From positions 1-24,440 of the forward strand of contig RBNI01001091.1 of assembly GCA_003990745.1 (NCBI GenBank): a DNA stretch of 24,440 nucleotides, written 5' to 3'. The notes under the pieces are model-generated. The model was not told where the DNA came from. It made no database searches and worked only from the letters and a program-made list of their open reading frames with translations. The position numbers were made by a program, and so were the translations under genes. Below, piece by piece: positions 1 to 9,271 of the stretch. How positions within the stretch are numbered: the stretch's first letter is position 1; each line of letters begins with the position of its first letter. This DNA is from Jimgerdemannia flammicorona. Lineage: Eukaryota; Mucoromycota; Endogonomycetes; Endogonales; Endogonaceae.

Positions 1-1924
1 AAAAAAAAAAAAAAAAATGCTGCTGGTCCGTTCCTTCTAATCCGTCTCTGGTGATGAATCCGAAAGGTAGCTCTGGAAGCCCGACACAGAATTGATCGTA
101 ATCTCTCGCCGTCAAACATTATTTATCGTCATCGTATCTCCTCCAGCTATGCAGGGCGTTTCCTTGAACATATCCTCACGATTGTCCGTCAATAAATTTC
201 TGGCATGTTTCCCGTTTGCTTTTCTACCTATGTAAATAGACATATTTTAATGGTGATGCGATGTATGGGGGTAAGTTGGCAAAAGACAACTTTATCTGTG
301 AACGTGGGTAGTTGGAACCAACCAGGATCACGATGGAAAGATAGGGCAACCACAAGCTCAGATGCTTTATCATTATATATTTTTTTGTAATCACTTCCAG
401 TCGTTTCACCTGCCTGAGAAGGAGATGCCGTATGTCCAAATCAGGACCTCCGTCTCCCGCTTTCTTGGCCTCTTTTCCATCACGTTCCCATAATTTTAGC
501 ACTGGTTCATTTATCCTGTCATAATATTAATTATCTGGCTAGTTTCAACAAAGATGGTTTTGAACTAGTTGTGGACAACAAACAAGCATTGTTGTCTTGA
601 CACTCTTTTCCGCAAACCGGGCTCATTGTTGATACGCATCGTCGTTTCCTAAGAGCTGACCTTGCGCTGTGGATCTCCAGTATTTAGTTTAATTATTTAT
701 TTTATTATTTTTATTATTGTATCTGGTAAGGAACCAATCGAGGTAGTCCGCGAGACGAGGCATTTTGAGATGCGAGAGATGCTCCTGCAGAATGAGATCG
801 TAGATTCCAAACAATTAGGCGTATTTTCGAAGAGGGATCAAGGTCGTCGAATGGACCAACCAACGTTGTGTTGGATGACAGCACTGCTGTCGGGGAAGGT
901 TAAAAGAGGATCGATATGGGTGAGTATTCAGATTAACCGAAAGAAGCGCATCTCTTTGCGATGCATAACATATGGCTCCTCTTTCATAATAGCCACCTTG
1001 TTCGGGAGTAGACAATTGTGGCACAAATCGGTAGATCACGCGTCCGAATTTCCATAAAACCACATGATTTAACCTGGTGTTTTGACGCTTACATTAATTT
1101 TTCTTCTATTGCATGACTTTAGAAGGCGTTTGTATTGATCCACCAAAGACAACGCGCTGATGGTATGCTCGTATTTTTACTCATTATAATCCGGCAAGTG
1201 GCATTTAGGTGGTAAGTGATATAAGGGGCATTCAGCTGGTGTTGTATTTTGATCTGAGTCTATATGGTCTTTTTTTTTTTTTTTTTTGGCGAAAAGATAA
1301 AATTTATATTTGTAATTATATTCTGAACCTCCGATACAGATCCGGTGCGGTATATGTTCAATTTGCCTTCAAAGCACTACTATTCCGGGTCTCCTTTACT
1401 GACTCACGGTTTTATATCCGTATTTCTGCTTTAGAACCCTCACTCATGCTCGCAATTCTGACACCCCTCAATCGCTTCCTGAAAAATTCACTCAAAACTC
1501 TACCACCCTTCTCTCCACCTGCAATTCTCACTGCTGCCTCCAACCTCAAGGCATTTTATTCCCACCAACAGCACGCTAGGTATCTCACCTATGTATCACA
1601 TTTCCTGTTTTCGCCAAAACACTGGCACTCCTCCCATTACATGCTCCGATTGCAAGGTATGGGTGTTCCCGCAAGAGTACAGATATTATATCTATTCAGT
1701 GTGAGGGCTGGTGGTAAAGCCGGTGGTCGGCTCGCATTGTAGATTGTGATGTGGCCGTTGAAGGAAAAGACAAATTCTTTGATAGAATTTGAAATGTACG
1801 ATCGGAAATTGGACCGGAGGCTAATGGAAACCTTTCTCTCATTTGATTATGAGGGAGAACGTAGGATGTCGCATCAAAAATAGAATATGCTGCCGTCGCA
1901 CAACTGCCTCGCATAAATCACAAT

Positions 1925-1925
<1 letters not shown>
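1..1925. other. gene-poor region, no supported gene
   Basis: The window opens inside an A17 run and has a T18 run at 1270-1287. Several open frames exist, but none has a family signature, a good start and clean splice sites together. The best candidate is a plus-strand frame of about 65 codons around 735-915 that ends at a good donor (GTGAGT, about 918). It has no convincing upstream or downstream exon, so I do not call it a gene. Confidence 0.5.

Positions 1926-2016
<91 letters not shown>
1926..2016. repeat. uninterrupted T91 homopolymer
   Basis: Ninety-one consecutive T residues on the + strand, by far the longest homopolymer here. The open frames crossing it encode poly-Phe or poly-Lys and are artefacts. 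It could be the A-tail of a minus-strand retroposon or an expanded A/T microsatellite. I see no target-site duplication or recognisable retroelement body on either side. Confidence 0.9.
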
Positions 2017-2017
<1 letters not shown>

Positions 2018-2253
2018 TTCTTGATCGCTTTTGCCATTACTTTCAGATGTGTTCGTATTTTATGGGCTGCAATCCGATTTCTCATTGCGATCCACAGGTT
2101 GCACCAGTATTTTAGCCATGTATACATCGCATTGAAGTGCATTTCATTATATTCATTCGTAGATCTATCTTCTGGCGGTCCTTAATCCATCTTCTCTACA
2201 CTTATAATATTATTTATTAATCCTTCAATAAATGTGACAAAATATATTCTAGC

Positions 2254-3235
2254 TCAATCGAGCAAGGCACGCGTTGATTTAAGCATGCCTAGTCCGTAGT
2301 TCAAACGCTTGCTGGGTCCACATTGTTTCATGTATTCCAAAACTTTACCGTATTCCTTTTTCAGCCACTTGACCTTGGTCTGGAAGTCAGCGTCGTCCTC
2401 GAGACGAAAAAGGCCATCAGGAAATAATCGCTCTGGAAGCGGCTTGCGGTTATTGCCCAAGCGAAAGTGTACTGGGCCTCTAAGCATTTTCCTGGCATTG
2501 GCATCCGCCCGAACTCGGCCGCGAGCAACCTCGCAACCTCGGTGTGTTCGTTCTCTGCGGCCACCGGTGTTAATCCGTCGTCGTCTTTGGCATTGACATC
2601 CGCCCCGAACTTGGCCGCGAGCAACCTCGCAACCTCGGTGTGTCCGTTCTCTGCGGCCATGTGCAACGGTGTTAATCCGTCGTCGTCCTTGGCATTGACA
2701 TCCGCCCCGAACTCGGCCACGAGCAACCTCACAACCTTGGCGTGCCAGTTCTTTGCGGCCGTGTGTAGCAGCGTCCTTCCAAACACGTCCTTGGCATTCA
2801 CATCCGCCCTTAACTCGGCCACGAGAAATCTCGCAACCCCAGCGCGCCCGCCCTCTGCGGCCGTGTATAGCGGCGTCCTTCCAAAAATTACATCCTTGGC
2901 ATTTACATCCGCCCCTAACTCGGCCACGAGAAATCTCGCAACCTCGGCGTGTCCGTTCTCTGCGGCCACGTGCAACGGTGTTAATCCGTCGTCGTCCTTG
3001 GCATTGACATCTGCCCCGAACTCGGCCACGAGCAACCCTCACAACCTCGGCGTGCCCATTCTCTGCGGCCGTGTGCAGCGGCATCTGTCCAGAAATGTCC
3101 TTGGCATTGACCCCGAACTTGGCTACGAGCAACCTCGCAACCTACAGCAAGTCAGAACGTGGATGACCACAACCAAAGCGAGTGTGTGACAGTGTGAACC
3201 GCACTAACAGAAACCTTGAAAAAGATGTGCACCAT
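2254..3235 (-). pseudogene. ankyrin-repeat protein gene with two compensating frameshifts
   Basis: The minus strand encodes about six 33-residue ankyrin units (VNAKD..G.TPLH.AAENGH.EVAR.LVAE.GAD), so the DNA repeats every 99 bp. The proposed first exon is 3215-3235 (ATG, seven codons). It is followed by a 73-nt intron (3142-3214, weak donor GTTTCT, good CTGAC branch site and TAG acceptor), then the repeat exon from 3141. A CCC instead of CC at 3036-3038 shifts the frame, and CCC instead of CCCC at 2508-2510 shifts it back. About 175 repeat residues are therefore out of frame as written. One unit also lacks two residues (near 2563). After the array an 80-residue charged tail ends at 2254. Because the period is a multiple of three, all frames stay open. 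Either this is a recent pseudogene or both shifts are base-call errors in C runs. Ankyrin repeats mediate protein binding; the partner is unknown. Confidence 0.7.
3143..3215. repeat. direct repeat copy 1 (ankyrin gene intron)
   Basis: This stretch, essentially the proposed ankyrin intron with its acceptor, recurs at 3490-3562. Over the 60 ungapped bases from 3151, 48 are identical and 11 of the 12 differences are transitions. Confidence 0.8.
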
Positions 3236-3489
3236 GATATATGATACTCCAGGCGTCTGGACTGTCGTTGATCATTTGACGAATACCAGTCTTTTAGTCT
3301 CGTTCTCTTGTATTGGATGCTCCCGTTGTAAATTCTTTGGGATAATTATTTATATATTTTTCTTTATTATTAAAAAAGAGCTAAAAAGTTGGAAGTTTGA
3401 ATACCCCATCAAGATTGGCCACAGCACATCAAGCTTTAGCCATTGGTTAGTTGTATTTATGTAATAATCACTACGAGTCCCAAAAGATC

Positions 3490-3562
3490 TACAGCAAAGT
3501 CAGAACGTGGACGACCGTAACCAAAGTGTGTGTGTGACGACATGAACCACATTAACAAAAGG
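3490..3562. repeat. direct repeat copy 2 (orphan intron copy)
   Basis: Diverged copy of 3143-3215 in the same orientation. It keeps the CTGAC branch site and TAG acceptor on the minus strand, but no ankyrin exon follows it. It looks like the remnant of a second tandem ankyrin gene. Confidence 0.75.
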
Positions 3563-4204
3563 CACAGGAACTGGAGAGCGAAACGAAAAATAATGAGTTC
3601 AATTGTTAATGACAGTGCGAAATTCTGGATATTGTGAAATAGGCACAACGTGGGTTGGCCTTAGAACTGGTTGACTATATTTCCTGGTCAAACCGTACCT
3701 GCTCAATATAATATACTCCTTCCGTTTAGAAGGCGGGATGGATTTGAACTTTTAACGATACCAATATGATCAGATAAATAATTAGGGCCAGTTCAACATA
3801 CATTACCAAGAACGTTTTAATAAACACCCGACTTGGCACAAATTCTTACCGCGCGAGATCCGAGCTACCTAGGCAGGGATTGCGTGACCATTGGTTCTGG
3901 GAATTGATGTTGTGCGAGTATTATCAAAAGGGGGGAGAGGGTGATTGGTAATTCTAAGAGTTGCAGTAGAAAATGTAAGTGTAGGTAGAGGAGAAAAGGT
4001 GAGTTAAATAGAGCGTGGAATGCGTATAATAGGGGTTCGTGACGTCAGATCAACTCGTTGGAGCATGGCCACGAGTAGTAAGGCTTGTCGTGTTAAGCAG
4101 GAGGTTTCAGCGACCATTGGTTTCTGTGCAGCCTGAGGATTTGGTTTGTGGCTTTTTGCAGGGATCAATTTCATATCACCAGTTTCATATATTCGGAAAC
4201 ATCA
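3563..4204. other. intergenic, nothing recognised
   Basis: No open frame with coding character, RNA gene or repeat was found. A B-box-like string on the minus strand near 3740 does not fold into a tRNA T-arm. Confidence 0.5.
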
Positions 4205-4440
4205 CCTGAAATCTCAGAAAAAGAGCTGTAGTTGCCTAGTGGACCTGTTAGCTTAATAGGCCGGGGTTCGAACTCGCTCTGTGGTCGCTTTACAGTTCTG
4301 AGTCTCCAGCAGAGGCTAGCGCCGAGATGGGCCGATCACCTTTTGCCATGCTTAATAATTTTTATATTCTCCAAACACGTTGGTGATAGCGAGCATATTT
4401 TATTTGTGAATTGAGATAGGAATGTTTTTTTTTTTTTTTT
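4205..4440 (+). mobile_element. SINE-like tRNA-derived element (candidate)
   Basis: An A-box-like TTGCCTAGTGG (4232-4242) is followed 33 bp later by a B-box-like GGTTCGAACTC (4265-4275), the internal RNA polymerase III promoter arrangement. No cloverleaf forms and the spacing is shorter than in a real tRNA. A unique body of about 150 bp follows and ends in T16 at 4425-4440, then A7. Promoter, body and homopolymer tail in this order fit a fungal SINE. Only one copy is in the window, so family status is inferred. Confidence 0.4.
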
Positions 4441-5119
4441 AAAAAAATTTATTATGCGCCACCTTGCCATTATATGGAAGACGCCAGCTATAGTTGTTTG
4501 GGACCCTGTCCGCGACAGGGTCTACTCGATTTTTCCTCGATGGGCATAGGGGTTGACGCCTGTGAGGGCGGGATTGGAGTAGTGAGTATCGAGGTCTATG
4601 TGCTTCTTGCGGTAAAAGATTGATATTTTCGTGCTGGAGGTGCTGTTATCGCAATCGGAGAAAATTATTTCCGTCCCTCCTCCCTCCTCGGGGTTAGACG
4701 ACCAGGGAAGACGACCAGGGAATTTGATGGGGTAGTCGAGCTTCCTGCTTACTCACGCGTGACTCGCCCACAAAAAAAAAATAAGAGGTTACGCTTTTAT
4801 TTCTTCACAAAGTGAGGCCAACTGAAGTTTTTACGGTGATGGAAGAGGGCCATCTTTTTTTATTTTTTATTTTTTAATAGGAAACAGATCATTAATTTGG
4901 TCACACGTTAAAAATCCTGCAAGCAATGGTGAACTTGATATCCAGTGCGATAATTTCTCGTATTGGCATTAACCAGTGGGCGCTGAATGTTATGCATGGG
5001 TTTCTGGTCGAAATGGAGAACATGCAAAAACGCAATGTAGACGATGGCGGAGGTGCAAGGGTGGATAATAGCACGGAGCCTCGGCGATTATTGGACGATT
5101 CAGATGTACATTGAGAATG
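4441..5119. other. intergenic with a short perfect hairpin
   Basis: A 9-bp perfect stem with a 3-nt loop lies at 4502-4522. A 13-bp direct duplication (gacgaccagggaa) lies near 4697-4722. No gene is recognised. The 62- and 79-codon frames at 4901-5140 on opposite strands lack support. Confidence 0.5.
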
Positions 5120-5127
5120 TATAAAAG
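5120..5127 (+). promoter_or_regulatory. TATA box of the small secreted-protein gene
   Basis: TATAAAAG sits 124 bp before the ATG at 5244. The stretch between is a CT/CA-rich leader typical of highly expressed fungal genes and leads to the start context CACAAAAATG. Confidence 0.7.
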
Positions 5128-5243
5128 CCTCCAACTTCATAATTTAATCGCCATCAACATCTCTCTTCTCTCGCAACACTACCACAGCCTCCAACAAATA
5201 AAAAGCAATCTTCTCCTCACTTCACAAAACTCACTTCACAAAA

Positions 5244-5378
5244 ATGAATCCGTTCCGTGCTCTCCTGCTCCTCAATTTCTTGTGCCTCGCCATCCTCAAG
5301 AACACGCAAGCCCTGCCTACCGAACCTGCCGAGATCCCCTGTATATACGTAGCTCGTCGACCTCAAACAACGCCGTAG
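5244..5378 (+). CDS. very small secreted protein or remnant of one
   Basis: The ATG has a strong fungal start context (CACAAAAATG). It opens a clear signal peptide: MNPF, then a leucine-rich core, with likely cleavage after the Ala of NTQA (about residue 23). Unspliced, the frame gives 44 residues, the mature part starting LPTEPAEIPC and ending at TAG 5376-5378. A spliced alternative removes 5341-5429 (GTATAT to AAG, 89 nt, a normal intron size here). It runs to TAG 5564-5566 and gives 77 residues with 137 nt in exon 2; the branch site is weak. Promoter, leader and signal peptide look intact while the body is short, so this is either a genuine peptide-sized secreted product or a truncated gene. 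I do not recognise the mature sequence. Confidence 0.55.
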   Translation: MNPFRALLLLNFLCLAILKNTQALPTEPAEIPCIYVARRPQTTP

Positions 5379-5566
5379 ACTTACGTTAGGGAAAGCGAAA
5401 CGCAATGTACCGCTTCTCATCAATAGAAGGCAGCGCCATTCGCGGAACCACGTTACCAGGGATATATCAGGCCACATCTAGGGTACAAACCTCCAGAGAT
5501 CTCAAAGCGTGGTCCAGGACTAGAAGTTTCCTAAGGTGGTGTCCTTCCGGTACTAAGCCCACCTAG

Positions 5567-6031
5567 CCCACAAGCTTGCTTGTCAGTTTCTTGATGGATA
5601 CCTTGGGACCTTGTGGCTGTGACCTTCAGCCCTCACACAGAACTTATTGAAAAAAAAAAAAATGCATGCAGTGGTGCCCACATAGCAGAGCAGTGAGGTT
5701 AAAATTAGTCCCACTGAACTCTGATTGGGGAGATAGCAGTTTGATAAATAAAAAATAATAAAATGGAAACAATGATACCATAGCACAAATATTCACTTCT
5801 ATATATATATCTGATTATCAATAATAGTGATAATAATATTGATAGTTGGTCTGGAGATCAAAAGGGAGAGTGAAGGTATGGTTGTTGAGTGGGTGTGTCA
5901 CTTAATCCTCCTGAGTACACAGCCAGTATACCAAATTCTCGGGAGCTTAAGAGAGATAATTGCACTTTTGAGGCTCTGCTGACTATTTATCAAATAGATA
6001 TATTGCTTATGAGTAGTGCTTCCAAATAAAT
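5567..6031. other. intergenic, AT-rich, nothing recognised
   Basis: Contains an A13 run (5650-5662) and short AT microsatellites (around 5802-5813). No coding or RNA feature is supported. Confidence 0.5.
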
Positions 6032-6333
6032 TGAATCAATTCAAATTGAATTGGGGGTTTTTCAATTTGAATAAAGTTCAAATCAAATTAAATTCAAATC
6101 AAATTAAGAGCCCAATTTGAATTCTATTTTTCAAAATAAAATACTCAACAAAAACACATCCAAATTTAATAATCTTTAGCTTGTTAGATTCCTCTTATAC
6201 AGAGGAATCTAACAAGCTAAAGATCATTAAATTTTGATATATCTTCATTTAGTTATTACATTTCAAAAAAAAAATAGAGTTCAAATCAAATCTCAAATTA
6301 AATTGGACCTTTGATTTAATTTGAATTGAATCA
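6032..6333. mobile_element. AT-rich foldback/MITE-like element
   Basis: The ends 6032-6051 and 6314-6333 are inverted repeats matching at 18 of 20 positions (left arm tgaatcaattcaaattgaat). Further imperfect inverted matches occur inside, for example around 6115-6135 against 6262-6285. The core is a 34-bp arm (6162-6195) pairing with 6201-6234 at 33 of 34 positions around a 5-nt loop. The element is very AT-rich, in contrast to the GC-balanced gene it touches. No transposase is present, so if mobile it would be non-autonomous. No target-site duplication is evident. Confidence 0.6.
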
Positions 6334-6335
6334 TC

Positions 6336-6860
6336 ATGCCCATCTCCACGCGTCTCCTCCTTGCAACCCTACTCCTCCTCTCCATTCTCCACTTCGCCCT
6401 CGCCACCACTGATTTTTCCGATAGCATGTCCTACCGCATCCAATGTAAGCAGGGTATCGTCGGCGGGATCGTCGCACCAACCGTCAAGCAACTTGTGGAG
6501 ATTGAGGGTGACAAAACGGGCGCCACCGTAAGGTTCTCCACACGCAAAGCCCGCAGGGAGTACAACACGCTGAAGGGCGAAATCTCCGGCCAAGAAGTTC
6601 AGACCCTTGTCTCCGATCTCAGGAGCGAGCTGCACAATCTACCCACCGAGCAACCCGTCGGCGCCCAGGATATTTATGGCTTCGACATCTCCATCTCGTT
6701 CGACTGGAACGATTTCCATTGGCAGAATGGCGGCCCCGAAGGCTGTGTACAGTTTACCTCCTCGGTGCAGCCCACGGTGGCGCAGAAGCAGAAATTCAAG
6801 GAGCTCGTGGACCGCATACTGGAGGTTGGGAAAAAATTCGCCATTCAGCAGGTGGAGTGA
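6336..6860 (+). CDS. secreted protein of unknown function, 174 aa
   Basis: A single-exon frame starts with MPISTR, followed by a long hydrophobic core and a good cleavage site after ALA (about residue 23). The mature protein is about 151 residues with only two cysteines (about 37 and 137), which could form one disulfide. The C-terminal half has an aromatic stretch (about residues 118-130, FDWNDFHW) and a predicted amphipathic helix (about 150-168). There is no membrane segment after the signal, no GPI signal, no repeat and no enzyme motif known to me. I chose this ATG because the signal peptide begins exactly there. It lies two bases after the end of the foldback element, so the 5'UTR and core promoter must lie inside or beyond that element. 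It may be an effector-like or cell-wall protein, but that rests only on secretion and the lack of a recognised family. Confidence 0.8.
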   Translation: MPISTRLLLATLLLLSILHFALATTDFSDSMSYRIQCKQGIVGGIVAPTVKQLVEIEGDKTGATVRFSTRKARREYNTLKGEISGQEVQTLVSDLRSELHNLPTEQPVGAQDIYGFDISISFDWNDFHWQNGGPEGCVQFTSSVQPTVAQKQKFKELVDRILEVGKKFAIQQVE

Positions 6861-8501
6861 GGGTGTGGGGAGGCAACTTGGTGTGGCGGTGATATGATTT
6901 GGCTATGATGGTGTTTACATCTCACTGCGGATAGAGGGACTCTTGCGTGAATTTTGTGGGCAAATACGCGATGTATCATGCACGCGATCCACCTCCTTTG
7001 TTTTTATTAGTATTCCATTATTGAATGCTTAAAATATCTTTGCCAAAAAGTATCGTGTCGTTCATGCATATCCACGCGCACAACCACTCTCTCCTCCACG
7101 CAATCCATAAAGCGAGTGATTGAAGCCATCCTCTTCTCACTCACGATCCCTGTATTGGGATGACTAAACCCGTGTGATCCACCGTGGCCCTTTCTCTGAA
7201 TTTTATCCTGTTGCCCACTTATTGACACAAAGTGCAGCCCTCCTTACATCGAGAGGTGAAGCAACGGTGGCGCGGACATAACAATCCGATGGCAACCGTC
7301 ATGGACGTTTTTAGAGCTGAAGGCTTCGTTGGATCCCTCGGCGAGAGGGTGTATTCTCGTCTGGTTTTGATATATTAAGCACGCATTTATTATTGTACCC
7401 GTTAGCACATGCAAATAGAAGAGTCGCTCTACTGGGGAGGACATAATGAGTCACGTCAAACGCGGCGACGAGAATGTTCAACGCGACAAAATACATGTGG
7501 CTGCCGGCTCCTGATGCGGACGTGAAGAGTTGCATGCTATTGAATCGATGCAGTCGGTTTGCTCCCTGACGAATGTCCGGACCCTGTTCCGGCCCTTCGC
7601 GTGTGCATATCGGTCTATCCGTAAATGATTCTTATCAAATAGCGAACGTGGCAAAAGAAATCTCGCGGTACCTAAGCTGGGTCTTTGCCGTCAGTTTTTT
7701 TTTTTTTTAAAAAAAAAATAAAAAAAGAAAAACTTGTCGATCATTACGTTGGTTACTTTATTAATCCAGACGTCGGTACCCGTGTTGAAGTCGATGGCCA
7801 GTTCACGGGTCCGCAGGCCGCATCGAAGCCGCACGCACTCGCTGGTTGTTGGGTATGAACCGGTTACGGCCATGATCTGCGGTCAAAGAATGCGTGGGAT
7901 AAATATGGGTATGACTACCTCGTGGTTGGCTGGAAACCCTCAAAATAACAATCGCTTCAACGTTGCTACTGGCAACAGAACAGATGATCCGTCAAAAAAA
8001 AAGGGGGGGGGCAGACATCGTACGAAGCATCGTTGCCGCGCGGATACAAGACCCACTTACCTGCTTGCGGTGTCGCCCGAAAACTCCACATGATAGTGTC
8101 TACCCTACGGCGGCAAGTACCCCCACGGCAAGTATCCCACGGCATGGACGCAAGCCAAAACGGAGGATCGAGATGTGTTGTAAAATGGTAGGATATGTAA
8201 AACAATCATGCGTGTAGCATTATCCGACAAAACGGGTATCTGAATGAAAATGGCGGCAGTAATAGACTTGAATTTGCAACATTGCTCTTCGTCTACTACG
8301 ACAGTCGTGTTTGTTTTTACGGTGAAAACCAGTCAACGAGCCGTCTTCTGGTAGCGGACACCAGGACATTAAGATTTTTACATCGCCGCGAGCCACGTCG
8401 CGGTGAACGTAATGGAGGGTTTCACAAAATGGCGCATTTTATTGAGTCTCTTTCAGGCTTTCTTTCCACGCAATCGTCTAAAAATCCTCACATTTTCCCG
8501 C
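6861..8501. other. intergenic, no supported gene
   Basis: About 1.6 kb with no convincing gene. A T14 run directly followed by A10 lies at 7695-7718. Open frames near 7007-7535 and 7691-8217 lack family motifs, proper starts or splice sites. Part may be 3' flank of the secreted-protein gene and of the minus-strand membrane-protein gene. Confidence 0.5.
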
Positions 8502-9192
8502 TTACTCCTCCTTCCTCTCCGCCTTGATTCTATCGGCCTCTTCATTCATAAAGGGAAACCCAGACACATGTTTCTTACTCTCGCGGTCCATCGTCCCCCG
8601 GATCTCCTGCGCGTCGGTTCCAAACAGCACGCACCACAGCCCGAACGCGGCCACGAGGCTCTGCAGGAACGCCGAGAACACAAACTGCCGGCCCGACCCG
8701 CCCAACGGTGGCACCAGCGAAGACTCGTACGAGAGGTAGGCGCATACCCCAAAGTAGAGAGCCCCGCATAGGATTGTCGCATGCCGCGTCGCGGGACGCT
8801 CGCGCGCGCGCGTGATCTGGCGTGTGTGTGGGAGTAGAAATTTAGTGAACGAAAGTGAAACAAGTGCGGTATAGGTGGGGGGGGATTAAACGTACCGGTA
8901 GTGTTCCACAGTTGATAATGAGGAGGGCTGCGAGGGCCAGCTCTGCTACGGCGAGCGATCTGGAAGACCAACAAGTCAACAATCAAACCAATTCTGGCAA
9001 CCATCTCATTACAAACTATAAGGCACACACGAATACTCACCTCTCCAGGATCTCCTCCGTCTGCGTCTGCGAATGGGCTCGAGCGTCAGGACCCCAGGTC
9101 GCCAAGGTGAGCTCTGGGAAAAAGGCCCTGGGCACGGCAAGGACGGACAGATAACCGGAGGCGGTGATAGCGAAGATGTCTTTAGCGTGCAT
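8502..9192 (-). CDS. four-transmembrane small membrane protein, 176 aa
   Basis: Three exons on the minus strand: 9041-9192, 8896-8959 and 8502-8816. The introns are 81 and 79 nt with good donors (GTGAGT, GTACGT) and pyrimidine-rich acceptors. The coding total is 531 nt, 176 residues plus TAA. Four hydrophobic segments are visible, at about residues 6-26, 52-72, 84-105 and 115-137. A soluble, charged C-terminal tail ends in ERKEE. The family is not one I can name; size and topology resemble small conserved fungal membrane proteins. The start is the only ATG of exon 1, with a TATATA box 74 bp upstream. No catalytic residues are evident. A role in an internal membrane is possible but unproven. 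Confidence 0.8.
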
Positions 9193-9265
9193 GATGATGA
9201 AGTTTTGTTTGAGTTTTTAGAAAAAAAAGAAAAGAAAAAAAAGCAACGAACGAACCAAAGCCAAC

Positions 9266-9271
9266 TATATA
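9266..9271 (-). promoter_or_regulatory. TATA box of the four-TM protein gene
   Basis: On the minus strand GGGTATATAGTT lies about 74 bp upstream of the ATG at 9192, a normal fungal TATA position. Confidence 0.5.

Noticed and set aside
2467..3189. Plus-strand 240-codon frame opposite the ankyrin array
   Set aside because: It is a shadow of the 99-bp coding repeat; all frames stay open because the period is a multiple of three.
3735..3760. B-box-like string on the minus strand suggesting a tRNA
   Set aside because: The five flanking bases on each side do not pair into a T-stem and no acceptor stem or A box is found at the right distance.
4310..4345. Resemblance of gccgagatgggccgatcacc to primate Alu sequence
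   Set aside because: Short chance similarity; the rest of the element does not match and the host is a fungus.
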